Assembly (NCBI GenBank): GCA_001414485.1
Contig: LLEY01000219.1
Coordinates: 1 to 64,000, forward strand
DNA: 64,000 nucleotides
Source: Calycina herbarum
Lineage: Eukaryota; Ascomycota; Leotiomycetes; Helotiales; Pezizellaceae
Direction: 5' to 3'
Positions within the stretch are counted from its first letter, which is position 1; every line of letters starts with the position of its first letter. The notes under the pieces were generated by a model. It did not search any database. It was not told where the DNA came from and worked only from the letters and a program-made list of their open reading frames with translations. Shown piece by piece: positions 38,049 through 49,649 of this stretch. Position numbers and translations under genes: made by a program.

Positions 38049-38218
38049 TATTAGTTTAACTTAGTAGTTAATAGCTTAATATAAAAAGAGTATATATTCT
38101 TATAACTATCGTTGATATATACCGAGTATAAGCTATACTCGGTTCTACTTAAATATCTACTCTTTCTTACTAAGCGAAGCAGGTACGTAGAAATACTAAC
38201 TACTTATATATACCGATA
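38049..38218 (-). repeat. 5' LTR of Copia copy 2
   Basis: 170 bp, partner of 14,519-14,688. Carries a 9-bp dyad CCGAGTATA-AGC-TATACTCGG at 38,122-38,142. Followed by the duplicated ATTAC. Confidence 0.92.
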
Positions 38219-38223
38219 ATTAC

Positions 38224-40375
38224 CTTAGTACTATACGATAGTAGTTACTTATATTAATTAGTACTAATTTTAACGTCGTCTTAGAAGTTAGTCTAATATC
38301 TTTAAAGATTAAGAGAATTAGAGTATATACTATTTACTACGTTTGCTATCTCTTACTAAAGGTTATAAATTTTAAGTATATTATAGAATTTAATATAGTA
38401 TCTAAGTTTAATAAGCTTATACGCTAGCGTATTATATAACAGTACTCTTAATTCTGAAATTATTCTATCTCTTTAATATTTCTAAAATATTAGAATATTT
38501 TTCTTTTTCTCTTTAATCTTAAATAATATACTATACTTATAAGTAGAAACGTATAAGTATTAGAGATTACTTCGCTCTTTTAAAACTCTAAAGATACTAT
38601 CGACGAAGGCTGTTCTAAGAAAGTAAGTAATAGAGTATTAACTACGGTATAAATAATCTTTATAGAATATAACTTATTTATATTAGCTAGCTTTATCCGC
38701 CTCCTTTTTATTCTAACGCTTTCCTTTATTATATAGAAAGTAAACTTTAAGAACAAGTTCTATACTCTCTTCTAAGGAACGAAGACCGATTAATTCATAG
38801 TTCTTATAATATAGTACTTAGTTACTTCCTCGATAAGCTAAAGACTCTATAATAAATCCTAATCTTATACTAGTATATACTAGTAATAATAATATAAAGC
38901 TGATTTATAGTCGCTGTCTTAGATATATAAAGTAGTACTTATTACTATAAGTATTCTAGAAGCTATTAAACATCGAGCTAATTAGCGAGATATTTCTCTC
39001 TCTAAATAAGTATAAGACTCTTATCTTAAAGTACTATCTTAATAAACTATAATTACTTATAAGTTTAATTAAAGCAGAAGCTATTATATATAAATATCTC
39101 TCGAACCTTATTTATAATTTATTTAAGAATAAAATTCCCTGTTTTTCTTTATTATATAGATTTAAATATATACTAAGTATTCTTCGAGAATCTTAATATT
39201 ATATACTCTCTAATTATTCTAATTAAAGTTTAGAGCTCCTAGTCTTTAAATATATAAAGTAGTTCTTTAGATAGAATTAGCTCTTCTTTTTATAAGTATT
39301 CGTCTATATCTTTCTAGGCCTAGAGGTAAAATCTTTAGAACTAGTCTATCTAAAAAAGATATTTATTCTAAGTTAGAGAAACGATTCTCTAGTTATATTA
39401 TATCTCTATTAATACTCTCTCTCTCTTCTTAGCTTCCTCGGTACTAATTAACGTAATCTCGCGACGAACTATTAGTTAATTATTAATAATTATAAAAGTT
39501 AATAATAGTAACTAGTATATAAGCTAAACTTAGTAGCGAGAAATAATAGAAACTTACTATTCTCTCTAATTTTACTAATTAGGCCTTATATAAAGCAGTC
39601 TTCTTAATTCCTCGCTTCTTCTCTCTTATAAAGATTAACTAATATATACGCTAAGACTTGCTTATATATATATACTAATAAAAGGCTATGTAGCTTTAGA
39701 GATCTTTAGACTACTACTATATAGTTCTAGTACTCTAGGCGCTAAAGGATACTTTTCCTTTAGAGAGTAGTATATTATAAATCTAGGAATCTGAAAACAT
39801 ACTAGAGACGCTATAGCTTCGAGGACTTTTAGGCTACTACTATACTACTCTAGCGCTCTAAGCGCCGAAGAATGCTTTTTCTTTAGAGACTAGTATACTA
39901 TAAATCTAGGAATCTAAAAACATACTAGAGACGCTATAGCTTCGAGGACTTTCGAGCTACTACTATACTACTTCAGCGCTCTAAGCGCCGAAGAATGCTT
40001 TTCCTTTAGAGAGTAGTACGCTATAAATCTAGGAATCTAAAAACATACTAGAGGCGCTATAGCTTCGAGGACTTTTAAGCTACTACTATACTACTCTAGT
40101 ACTCTAACCGCCGAAGCTGCTTTTCTAGTACCTAGTCTAATAACTAGAAAACTAGAAAACCGTTCTCTCTTTCTATAAAAACTAAAGTTATCTAAGGCTT
40201 ATATATACGTAGAGCGAAGACTTAGCCTAATTACCTAATTCTAGTAGTACTACGTAAGGTCGGAACCGTTGTTATTCCTCGTATATCTTAATCGAATAAG
40301 TAAGATTCGAAGATATAAGTGAATTACTTCTAGTAGAACTAAAAGAAGCTTCTGAATATATAATAAAAGCGTCTA
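38224..40375. other. RIP-degraded DNA with a 123-bp tandem repeat
   Basis: Right-hand neighbour of the Copia copy 2 target site (originally contiguous with 14,518). About 38,500-39,600 can be read in long interrupted frames on either strand (plus RSFKTLKILSTKAVL; minus LISNYSLLRQYFKIRV). I cannot choose between them or name a family. 39,700-40,110 is the tandem repeat listed separately. The end at 40,375 is set by the TA target of the next transposon. Confidence 0.4.
39700..40110. repeat. 123-bp tandem repeat, about 3.3 copies
   Basis: Unit landmarks CTACTACTATA, CGCTCTAAGCGCCGAAG, TTCCTTTAGAGA, AATCTAGGAATCT and ACGCTATAGCTTCGAGGAC. Unit starts at about 39,726, 39,849, 39,971 and 40,094, a period of 122-123 bp. 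Each unit contains a small dyad (AGCGCTCTAAGCGC). Function unknown. Confidence 0.88.
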
Positions 40376-40599
40376 TAATAGCCGGTTCCTCTTCTACGGC
40401 GTATTCGTTTATAGTCGGTAAAAGCAAGTGCTCTGTAAACTTAAGTATTCTACTAAGAAAATCCCGTAGATTAGCTTCCTATCTAAATTATATATATTTA
40501 ACTATCTTACTTATTTCTATTAATATATAACGCGTCTATTAATTAATATAATAGAGGCTATTTACAGTTCCCTACCCCCTCTCTCTTCTAATAAATTAG

Positions 40600-41293
40600 A
40601 AGAAAAGAAGCGTATACGGAAGGCCGTAGAATAGACTACGAAACAAGGTAGTCGCGAAGTAGTAACCGTAGAAGTAAGAATATATAGCGTAAACGAATCG
40701 TCGGTATAGAAGGCTATCTAGAGAGCTAAAAAGAGGAAGCGTAACTCGGAAGGTGTATATAATACACATAGTAGTAATAATAAGGTATTAAATAAGAGCT
40801 AGGAGAAGGCTGTCCGACAGTACTGTTATAAGTAGTAGAAGATAGGACTAGGAGCTACGTACTAAATAGTAAAGGCTACGATTATATATCTTAAGAAGGT
40901 ATAGTATTCTCTTAATTCTACTATTAATAATTAGCTAATTTCTTAGTCCTAGAACCCTCTCTAGCTACCGCCGTCTAATCAGTGGTTCTAGAACTAGCTA
41001 AAGAAGAATAAGGACCTATATACTCTAAAAACGAAGCTAATTACCTTTGAGAGGCTCGAATCGTATACCGAGGAGGAGATTAAGACGTGGTTTAATAGGT
41101 ATACTACTGCTCTTACGTAATATAAGATCTAGAAGACTAAGAATGTCTAGAATATAGACGAGTCAAGAGCTCGAGTTAGTTATATAGAAAGTAAGAACGT
41201 TATCGTTCTTATAGAAGTAAAGGAGATATATATAGCTAATCCTTAGAATAGAAAGTCGGTGACTATAATAGAGACAATCTATACCGATAGATA
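40600..41293 (+). pseudogene. Pogo-like transposase, N-terminal half
   Basis: Read after RIP-type stops: a Lys/Arg-rich DNA-binding region, then a CENP-B-like HTH block ending near 41,030 (LKKNKDLYTLKTKLITFERLES), then the start of the DDE core near 41,080-41,290 (WFNRYTTALTQYKIQ, NIDESRARV with the first catalytic Asp, and a NPQNRKSVTIIETI block). Interrupted at AGCAG (41,294-41,298) by Gypsy C; continues at 47,542. Across the joined site the frame is kept, which supports a single original gene. Confidence 0.82.
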
Positions 41294-41298
41294 AGCAG

Positions 41299-41570
41299 TG
41301 TGATAGCCCGCTATCAGGAATGAGAGTTGCTAAGGTTGCGTATATACTAGACAGGATACGTACCCGAGTATTAGGAATGTCCGGTTCGGACCTCCGAGTC
41401 TATTATTATTGTCCGAACCCTTTTGTATATAGATGCTCTTACCCTTAGTATCGGGAAAGGTTAATTTGATCTTTTCCTTCGTATTTAGAGCCTAGTATCT
41501 AAGTATGTTATTCTACGGAACGCACTTCTATATACCTCTTTTATAGTATTGTCTATTTCGTACCGTTATA
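41299..41570 (+). repeat. 5' LTR of Gypsy C
   Basis: 272 bp; matches 47,270-47,541 end to end. Confidence 0.95.
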
Positions 41571-42199
41571 TTAAAAGATCAAATTCTTCTCGCCGGGGAC
41601 GGCCTGTTATAATATCTCACCGAGCGCGTTAACGTCCTACATCGAATTCGATTCGGCCTAGATTCGGATCAGTATAACGACAACCTTAAATTACTAGTTT
41701 ATAGACAGCTAGTAATATCGGGGTTTGATATCTATTAGTTAGCTAGTAAAAAGCGTATCCTCTAATACGTTAAGGAAGTGGAAGACGCTAAGGATTCCTA
41801 AGACTTTAAATAACCCTCTCTATATAGGGATTGCTATATAAGGTTCGGAAAGTCGATATTAAGTTACCTAGAAGGCTCCCGAATCTACCCCTAACCCCCC
41901 CCCCCTCTAACGACATCGAGTATGTTAAACTAAGAAGCGACCCCAGGTCCCTTCTAAGCTCCGCTAGAGAGAGTTAAGTAACCTACTAGGGAAACCAGTA
42001 GGCCCCCCTCCGAATACGCACCGAACCGTACTCGTATACCTAAACTAAAAAAGTTAAGGAATAACAAAGGCAAGGGCCTAGCCTGAAACCTTAGAGACCT
42101 ACGAGACTTTTCTAATATAGACGAGATACGGGGTATAGTATAAGGATTAGAAGAAGAACTTCGAAATAACAACTATCGGTTTAGACAGTTGAAATCTAT

Positions 42200-45100
42200 T
42201 ATAAAAGAACTCTAAGAATAAACTAGAGTCTCTTAACCTTCCCGACCTGAAACCGACTATAACTCTCCTTCTATTCTAAGTACTATACTAGACCTCTTTT
42301 GCTTAAGAAGCGAACCTGCCTCTAATGCCTTCCCTTAACGGCAGACTACTCTATATAACCCCGAATATAGTCCGAATACCCTCTAACCTACTAAAAGTAA
42401 AATCATAGAAAAAATTAAACCTTTAAACAACGGTATATTACCTATATACTAATAATAGAAGATATTAGTACGCGATAGACTTCTAGTAAATACTGATTAT
42501 TATAATATAAGCTTAACTCGAAAAGCCCTTATCTAAGGAACAACTACTAGAATCGCTAGGAACTACCTTAAGCCCTAATACTAGTCTAAGTTAATTTATA
42601 TTACTTTCTATAATTATTAAGATATAATTAAACTTTTAGATTTATATTTCTTAACCAGATACGAGACAGAGGATATATAGAACGCTTTCTAGGCCTTGTA
42701 GATAGGTGGAAAGAATCACGCTAGAGAAACGTTTACTAACTTTAGAGGTCGCTTCTCGAGTATAGCTATACTCGGAGAGATACTAGAGTTAGAACGATTC
42801 TTCTATATATAGGAGAAAATTACACTATAGCTATAAAACTCGGCTACTGTACTTAAGAGATGTTAGAATTATAACTTTGTCGAAATAGTAGTAGATCTCC
42901 TAGCCTTAGATAAGGAACAACGCTAAAACGCTGAGTTATATATAGCTAACACGACTAAGCTAGTCGGTATAAACACTTTAGTTAAAAAGACTACTTTTTA
43001 ATCCTTATCTAGTTTAACACCGAAACCCTTACTACCTGTACGCGGATCCTTCTCTACTATTTAGACTACTTCAAGGATATTCAAAACCACTCCTACCAGC
43101 GAACGCTAAAAGACTCCGGACCGAGTTCTAGCTAGTATAACGTGCTACTACTATAGTAAGCCTAGATACTACAAAACCGACTGCTCTCAGCTACCTAGTA
43201 TCAAAGAAATAGTCTAAGAAGCGGACAAAGATAACCTACAAGTCCTTATAAAGTACCCCGATTCTAATCTGAATTAGAGGGAAAACAAGGCAGCCTAGGT
43301 AAAGACTCCTTCCTAGGCCTATATAAATATAATCTATCGAATCTCGACCTTTCTAGACTTATAGAAGGAAACCAATTCCTTATAAATATAACACTTAGTA
43401 TATATAGATACAGTGTTAAAACTCGAGCCTTAATAGATATAGAAGCGAATAGATTCCTATTCTTAAATCAACCCCTAGCTCTACAGCTATCCTAATCGTT
43501 AGATATACAGATTCGAAAACTACTCTACTCAGTGCTTATTCGTAGATACGATAGTAGTATCAAGAGTAAAGTAACATAGTTTATACAACTATATCTAAAC
43601 CTAGATCGACGTCGTATCTGAAACTGCCCCTTTATTATCCTAGACCTTAGATAATAAGACCTAATTATCAGAAACAAATAGTTAAAACATTTTAATATTC
43701 TCCTTAACTCTACTAGGAATCAACTTATTTAGCTAGCCGGAACCTTACCAACTCCTTACTTTAGAAAGGAAATCTTACTTTCTCTAACTTCTAGCTAGAA
43801 CCAGAAGTCTTATTTAAATATATAGTCGGATACGAACTAAAGAGATCACGCCCTCTATTAAGATAAAAAGCGAAGGAATAGTAAGCTCTTAGCTAAGTTA
43901 TCACTATCATCTACGATATTAACTCCCGACATCTGCCTATCCGACTCTGCTCTAAATACCCTCTAATCTGCTGGTACAGCTTAGACAGATCAGACCCTAT
44001 ACTCTTTTATTAGTAAAATAAGTGCAAATACTTTACATTTTAATATAAAGTAACCCGATACCGAGTTCTTTATAATAAGCATCTACGAATTAGATTAGAT
44101 CATCGACGAAAGATCAGCTCTGCTCTTAGATAACACTAAGACCACGAACCTAATATAGTCCCGACTCCCTTAATATTACTCGTTATTCTAGGACGTGTTC
44201 TTAAAAGCAGCTTTAGATAAACTTCCCTCTTACCGCGTATACGACTATAAAATCACCTTAAATAAACCTCTTCCTACCTCCTACTCCCCTCTATATCGAC
44301 AGTCAACTATAGAGCTATAAGTAACAAAAGAGTATCTTATAGATAATTTAAATAAAGGATTTATCGTTAACAGTAATAGCCCTTTTACCTTACTAGTACT
44401 CTTTATTAAAAAGCCTAATAGCGATAAGCTACGGTTCTATATCGATTACTAGAAACTGAATACTCTTACCTAAAACGACCTCTACCTAATCCCTCGTATC
44501 GACGAACTTATTTTAAGACTAAGGAAAGCTAAGATCTTTACTAAGTTAGATATATAATAAGCTTTCTACCGTATCTAAATAGACCCCGACTCGGAGGAGA
44601 TAACCACGTTTAAGACTAGGTATAGAATATATAAATATAAGATCCTTCCTTTTAGACTTTATAATAGACTTACTACCTACCAACGTTATATAAACGACGT
44701 CTTAATCGAATATCTAGATAACTTCTATATCGCTTACTTAGATAATATATTAATTTATTTAGACAGTATCGAAGAATATAAGGAACAAGTTAGGAAGGTC
44801 CTAAATCGGCTCTAAGAAGCAGGACTCTAAGTAGATATTAAGAAAAGCGAATTTAGTATTACCTAAGTTAAATATCTCAGTTATATATTAACTATAAAAG
44901 GACTCGAAGTAGACTCTAAGAAAGTAGAACCTCTACGTAACTGGGCCCGACCTAGCACTATAACGGGTGTAAAGTCCTACCTAGGCTTTTATAGTTTCTA
45001 TAGACAATTTATTAAGAACTTTAGCAAAATCGCAAAACCCCTAACCACTATAACACAGCCTTCAGAGCCGTTTCAGTAGACACCTGAATACGAGGAAGCC

Positions 45101-47269
45101 TTTAAAGAATTACAGACCTAGCTACTCTTAGTTCAAGCCTTATACTACTTCGACCCTAAATGTCCTACGAAGCTAGAGACAGACTCTTCTAATAGAGTAA
45201 TAGTAGGTATATTCTCTTAATAATACAGTAATCGTTAGTATTCTATAGGTTTCTATTCTCACGTCCTAGTCAGACATAAAACGAACTAGGAAATCTACGA
45301 TAAGGAACTATTTATAATTATAGAAGCGTTTAGAAAATAGCAACCTAAGCTTATATTATGTTAGAATTGTATCAACGTCTTCTTAGACCACAGATCCTTA
45401 GAATACTTTATAATAATAAAGCTACTTACTTCTAAGTAAGTACGATAGATGGAATTCCTCTCCGACTTTAATTTCTAGATCCAATTCACGTCTAGAAAGA
45501 ATAATCAAAAGGCGGATATACTAACTAGATAGGAGTAAGACATTAGAATATAAGATTAAGTTAAGTTAGACAGCCGCTTATATACCCTTCTCAGACCTAT
45601 TAGGCTTAACCCCTAAATCAACGCCGACCTTACTTAGACCTTTTAAGTAATATCCCTTTCTATAATTAAGTTAGATGTTATCCCTAGGTCTAGATCGGAT
45701 CTAATTTAGAAGCTAAGAACGGCTAACACGTAATTATTCGAGAAGGAACGTAGAGAACTTAAGAATAGTTATACTATCTTGTCTAACAATTTACTCCTAT
45801 TTAGAGGACGGCTTTATATTAAAAGAAACACCGAACTCTATACGAATCTGATCTAAGAAGCCTACAACTAAGTATCTAGTACTTACCTAAGTACTCAAAA
45901 GATATACCAGTTACTAGCATCTGCCTACTACTAGGTCGGCATAGGTTCGGACTGTAAGCTATACGTGGCTAACTACTAAGCTTATAGATACTCTTATCCT
46001 TAATAGACTAAATAATAAGGATTCCTTTACCTACTACTAGTACTAGATTACCTAATATAGTATATATATATAGACTTTAAGTTATTTCTAAAGAATAAGC
46101 ATAGATATAATACTATACTAGTATTTATTAACCGCCTTAGAAAGGATTTAGTATCTATTCTCTACTACTCTACTATCGATACTAGAGGATTAGCTTAGTT
46201 TTTTATATAATAGATCTATCGTTTTAGTTACTACTCTAAATCGATTACGTCTAATAGAGGACCTTAATTCGTCTTAGCTTTTTAGATAGAATTCTATCGT
46301 ATTATTAGTATTAAGCTTAAGCTCTCTACAGCTTACTATAAATAAACAGATGGTTAGATAGAGATTATAAACCGATATATCGATTAAAGGCTAAGGCCTT
46401 TCGTAACCTACTTTTAGGATAACTAGAGCGAGTTAATCCCTCTTATAAACAGAGTATAAATAACCCTTCCGCACTCGTCTATTAGTATAACCCTATATCA
46501 GCTTAAGTTCGGGCTTGATTCGCGAACTTTGTAGGATTAGAATACTTCTAGGATCTCTATTCCCCGGGAACGACTAAATTACGATAAGGCAGTTAAGATA
46601 GCTACACGTATATACTCTGCCTAGAACGTAGCTAAAGACAACATAAGCAAAGCCTAGTAGAGAATATAAGATAGTACAAATTAACACCGAAGAGCTATCG
46701 ACTAGGACGTTAGTAATAGAGTTTACTTATCAACTAAGAATCTTAAGATAAATCGACCTAGCCGAAAGCTAGCTGAATAGTAGACTAGACCCTTTAAAAT
46801 ACTAGAACGTATAAGACACTCTTATAGACTAAAACTCCTAAAAAGATTATTAATCTATGATGTTTTCGCTGTAGACGTACTGTCTAAGGATCTAAATACC
46901 CCCTTACCTAGACAAGAAGCCCTAGAGCTGCCCTTAGAAATCGTTTAGAGTATATAAGAATAGGAAGTTTAAGAAATTCTCAGCAGCAGACTTTTTAAGA
47001 GATAACTATAATACTAGGTTAGATAGGTTGGTTACAATATAGACCCTACCTAGTATCCTACCAACAATTTTTAAGATTCGCTACACCTTCTAAGGGACTT
47101 CTATACCAAATATCCAGACGAACCAGGACCGCCCCGACTCCTCTCTGAATAGATCCAAGTATAGGAGGTAGACAAGAACTGACAACCGAGTCACTACCAA
47201 AAACAACCCCGATACCGCCCCGACTATAATACGAAGCCTCGGGGACGAGTCTTTTTCAAGAGAGGGGGA
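42200..47269 (+). pseudogene. Gypsy C gag-pol-chromodomain relic
   Basis: Gag about 42,600-43,260 with a decayed zinc knuckle near 43,143 (CYYYSKPRYYKTDC). Protease region about 43,340-43,700. RT about 44,270-44,800 (FIKKPNSDKLRFYIDY, KLDIQQAFYRIQID, LPFRLYNRLTTYQRY, YLDNILIYLDS near 44,735). RNase H about 45,150-45,540 (LETDSSNRV, then FLDHRSLEYF and ILTRQEQD). Integrase about 45,850-46,450 with an intact-looking DSRGLAQF-type second Asp block region and SIVYYSTIDT. C-terminal chromodomain about 46,970-47,100 (YQVRWVGYNIDPTWYPASNF, read through RIP stops). Chromodomains steer Gypsy integrases to heterochromatin. Not functional. Confidence 0.85.
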
Positions 47270-47541
47270 TGTAATAGCCCGCTATCAGGAATAAGAGTTG
47301 CCAAGGTTGCGTGTATACTAGACAGGATACGTACCCAAGTATTAGAAATGTCCGGTTCAGACCTCCGAGTCTATTATTATTATCCGAACCCTTTTGTATA
47401 TAGATGCCCTTACCCTCAGTATCGGGAAAGGTTAATTTAATCTTTTCCTTCGTATTTAGAGCCTAGTATCTAAGCATGTTATTCTACGGAACGTACTTCT
47501 ATATACCTCTTTTATAGTATTGTCTGTTTCGTACCGTTATA
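47270..47541 (+). repeat. 3' LTR of Gypsy C
   Basis: 272 bp; followed by the duplicated AGCAG. Confidence 0.95.
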
Positions 47542-47546
47542 AGCAG

Positions 47547-48920
47547 CGGCTCCTTTTATTATTACACTAGAAAAGAAGATAATAGATAACTAGATAGTAG
47601 ACGAGCTAACTAGAAAAGAGTTAGTAGATTACTCTTTAACTAGCTATATTAATAACACTATTATTATAGTATATACCGACTATCTTATTAAGGAGCTAGG
47701 AGCTAGGTTAGATAAGCTATAGAGGATATTACTTCTTAATAGCTATAAGACTTACTAATATAATCCCTTCGTTCTTAAGTACTATAAAAACTATATACTT
47801 CTATAGTACTTTCCCTTCTATTATATATATATTCTATAGCCGGCAGACGTTAGTGTTTTCCGACCTCTTAAAGAGTACTATTAGTAAGTAATTACCAACG
47901 CTCTTTATAGTCTAGACTTTAAGTATTTAGTCGCTTCTTTCTTCTAAGATCTTACCTAGATACGTATATAAATAATAAAGGTTTATACGATTAAGAACGC
48001 CTTTACTAAGTCCGGTTATTATCTACCGAGTTAGAAAGCTATCTAGAAAAAGATAAGGTTATATAATAAGAAGAAAAGAATAATAGACGACGTTACTAAT
48101 CTAGAGCTGCCTCGTCTTCCTCCTACTCGTCTAGAGGAAACCTAGACTATTACTATAACTGTACAAGCTCTAGGCTCTCGAGATTCTACTTAATTTTCTA
48201 ATCTCTCTATTAATCTATTTAAGAAGATAATAACATAAGTTAGTATATTACTCGAGAAGGTATATCTTATAATAGTTTAATATCACGCTCTCTAGTAAAA
48301 CCTACTCGTCGACGCTAAGCGTAAGAGCAATTTACAGAGGAGTATATATAAGAGAGGAGGAGCGGCTGTTACTAGGTTATAAGAGAAGATATAGAAGAGA
48401 GATAAGGACAAGAGAACCGAGGCCTTATATAAGAAGGAAAAGAAGCTTTTAGCTGCTATTAATAAAGCTAGAAAAGCTCTTATAGATAAGAGTATATAGG
48501 CACGCAAAGACGAGAGAGTATATAAGACTAGACTTATATAATATAAGAAGAACGATATACTCCCTCTACTAGAAGACCTTGTTCGTATCCGAGAGCTAGA
48601 TAAGAAGCCTAATAAGTTTAAGCGTTATACTCTCTTACTAGACTTTTATCCTAAATTAGTATAAGTAATTAATAAGCTTAAGACATATTAATCCTAGGAT
48701 CTTATTCCTCTGCTATAGTTATAAGAAGAAGAAGAGCTGGAAGTGTCTTTTACTTTAGATTAATTATACCTTAAAAGTAGTAAGGAAGTCCTAGATTACC
48801 TAGACAGTAGCAGAGAGGACGAGATTCCTAATTATCTATCGTCTTCTTAAGAGAGTATATTCTTAATTAACTTAATAAAAGCAAATATAGACTTTATAGA
48901 CTTTGGAATAGACGATTAGA
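47547..48920 (+). pseudogene. Pogo-like transposase, C-terminal half
   Basis: Resumes the frame of 40,600-41,293 (APFIITLEKKIIDN). Blocks typical of the DDE_1 superfamily follow: LQPADVSVFRPLKEYYQQ near 47,835, FKYLVASFFQDLTQIR and AFTKSGYYLPSQKA near 48,010. A Lys/Glu/Arg-rich coiled C-terminal tail runs to about 48,920. The middle of the catalytic core (second Asp region) seems shortened or lost compared with other pogo-like transposases, so an internal deletion may predate RIP. The 71-codon minus-strand frame at 48,292-48,507 is a shadow of this. Confidence 0.78.
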
Positions 48921-49076
48921 GTAGTAATATAAGATATTATTTATCTATTTTAGTAGTGGTTTTGCTGGATATTCCACTCCCGATGTTATTCCGGCTATAT
49001 AGGACACTTAAGTTTATAGGACACTTGCTTTTACCGACTATAAGCGAATACGCCGTAGAAGAGGAACCGGCTATTA

Positions 49077-49643
49077 ATCAGTTATAATATAAGGAGGAGG
49101 ATTAGACACGAGGAATAATATACTATAAGTCTCTTATACGATGTATCTATAGCGTAGGTATTAGAGAGTATAATTGATAGTTTTAGTAGTACTAATATAT
49201 CGTTAATAAACTACGTTAAGGCTTAAATACGAGAGCTTATCTCCGTTGAAGCAAACGCTTCAAAATTATATACTACGCTAGGTACTTCTATTTAGGTAGT
49301 AAAACGCCTGTTTTCAGGTATTAGATAGAGACTAATATTTCTTCTTATTATTATGTTCCACCGATCGACCTGAGCTGTAACTCCTTAATTCTATATACTC
49401 TACTACTACCTATCAAAAGCCTTAAAATCGAGATTATAGCCTATATATACCTAGCCTAGCTAAGCCTGCCACCCCCCTAGGCCTAGGAAGGCTAGGAACA
49501 CCTTATAGGATAGGAAAGGATATAAGAATCTCGTGATTTGATTGGCTAGGATAAGGAAGGCAAGGTTAAAAAGTGAGGCAGGAGGAAGGCGACTTTTGTA
49601 GGCTGGGAGAAGTAAAACATTGTAAATTAGAAGAGGTATAAAA
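49077..49643. other. Spacer between pogo element and NLR gene 3' end
   Basis: RIP-like up to about 49,400, then of ordinary composition. Probable 3' flank of the minus-strand NLR gene. Contains the palindrome CCTAGGCCTAGG near 49,479 inside a run of GGCTAGG-like units. A 65-codon minus-strand frame here has no support. Confidence 0.4.
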
Positions 49644-49649
49644 TTAATA

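Larger units (their letters stand above)
14519..38218 (-). mobile_element. Copia LTR retrotransposon, copy 2, with three nested insertions
   Basis: Minus-strand Copia element with 170-bp LTRs at 14,519-14,688 and 38,049-38,218 and a perfect 5-bp target duplication ATTAC at 14,514-14,518 and 38,219-38,223. Its body survives as four blocks: 14,689-15,559, 21,125-23,241, 29,039-30,168 and 36,198-38,048. They are separated by Gypsy A, a LINE and Gypsy B. Subtracting these leaves about 6.3 kb, consistent with copy 1. Order on the minus strand: 5' LTR, repeat-rich leader and gag (36,198-38,048), gag zinc knuckle (about 29,815-29,850), integrase and RT (21,125-23,241), RNase H (14,689-15,559), 3' LTR. 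RIPed throughout. Confidence 0.92.
41299..47541 (+). mobile_element. Gypsy LTR retrotransposon C (chromodomain type), nested in pogo element
   Basis: 6,243 bp with 272-bp LTRs and a perfect duplication AGCAG (41,294-41,298 and 47,542-47,546). LTRs begin TGTGATAGCCCG / TGTAATAGCCCG and end ACCGTTATA. A polypurine tract AGAGAGGGGGA abuts the 3' LTR. The roughly dozen LTR mismatches are all transitions, so LTR divergence here measures RIP and not age. Order gag, RT, RNase H, integrase, chromodomain. Confidence 0.95.
40378..49074 (+). mobile_element. Pogo-like DNA transposon with long TIRs, split by Gypsy C
   Basis: Terminal inverted repeats of about 77 bp (40,378-40,454 and 48,998-49,074, starting ATAGCCGGTTCCTCTTC), with TA at 40,376-40,377 and 49,075-49,076 as target duplication. 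All aligned TIR mismatches are transitions. Without Gypsy C and its duplication the element is about 2.45 kb. Its transposase is of the pogo/Tigger DDE type, distinct from the Fot1-type element at 11,178, and the TIRs are unrelated and longer. Confidence 0.9.

Noticed and set aside
41954..42172. 72-codon minus-strand open frame
   Set aside because: Antisense within Gypsy C between LTR and gag; no support.
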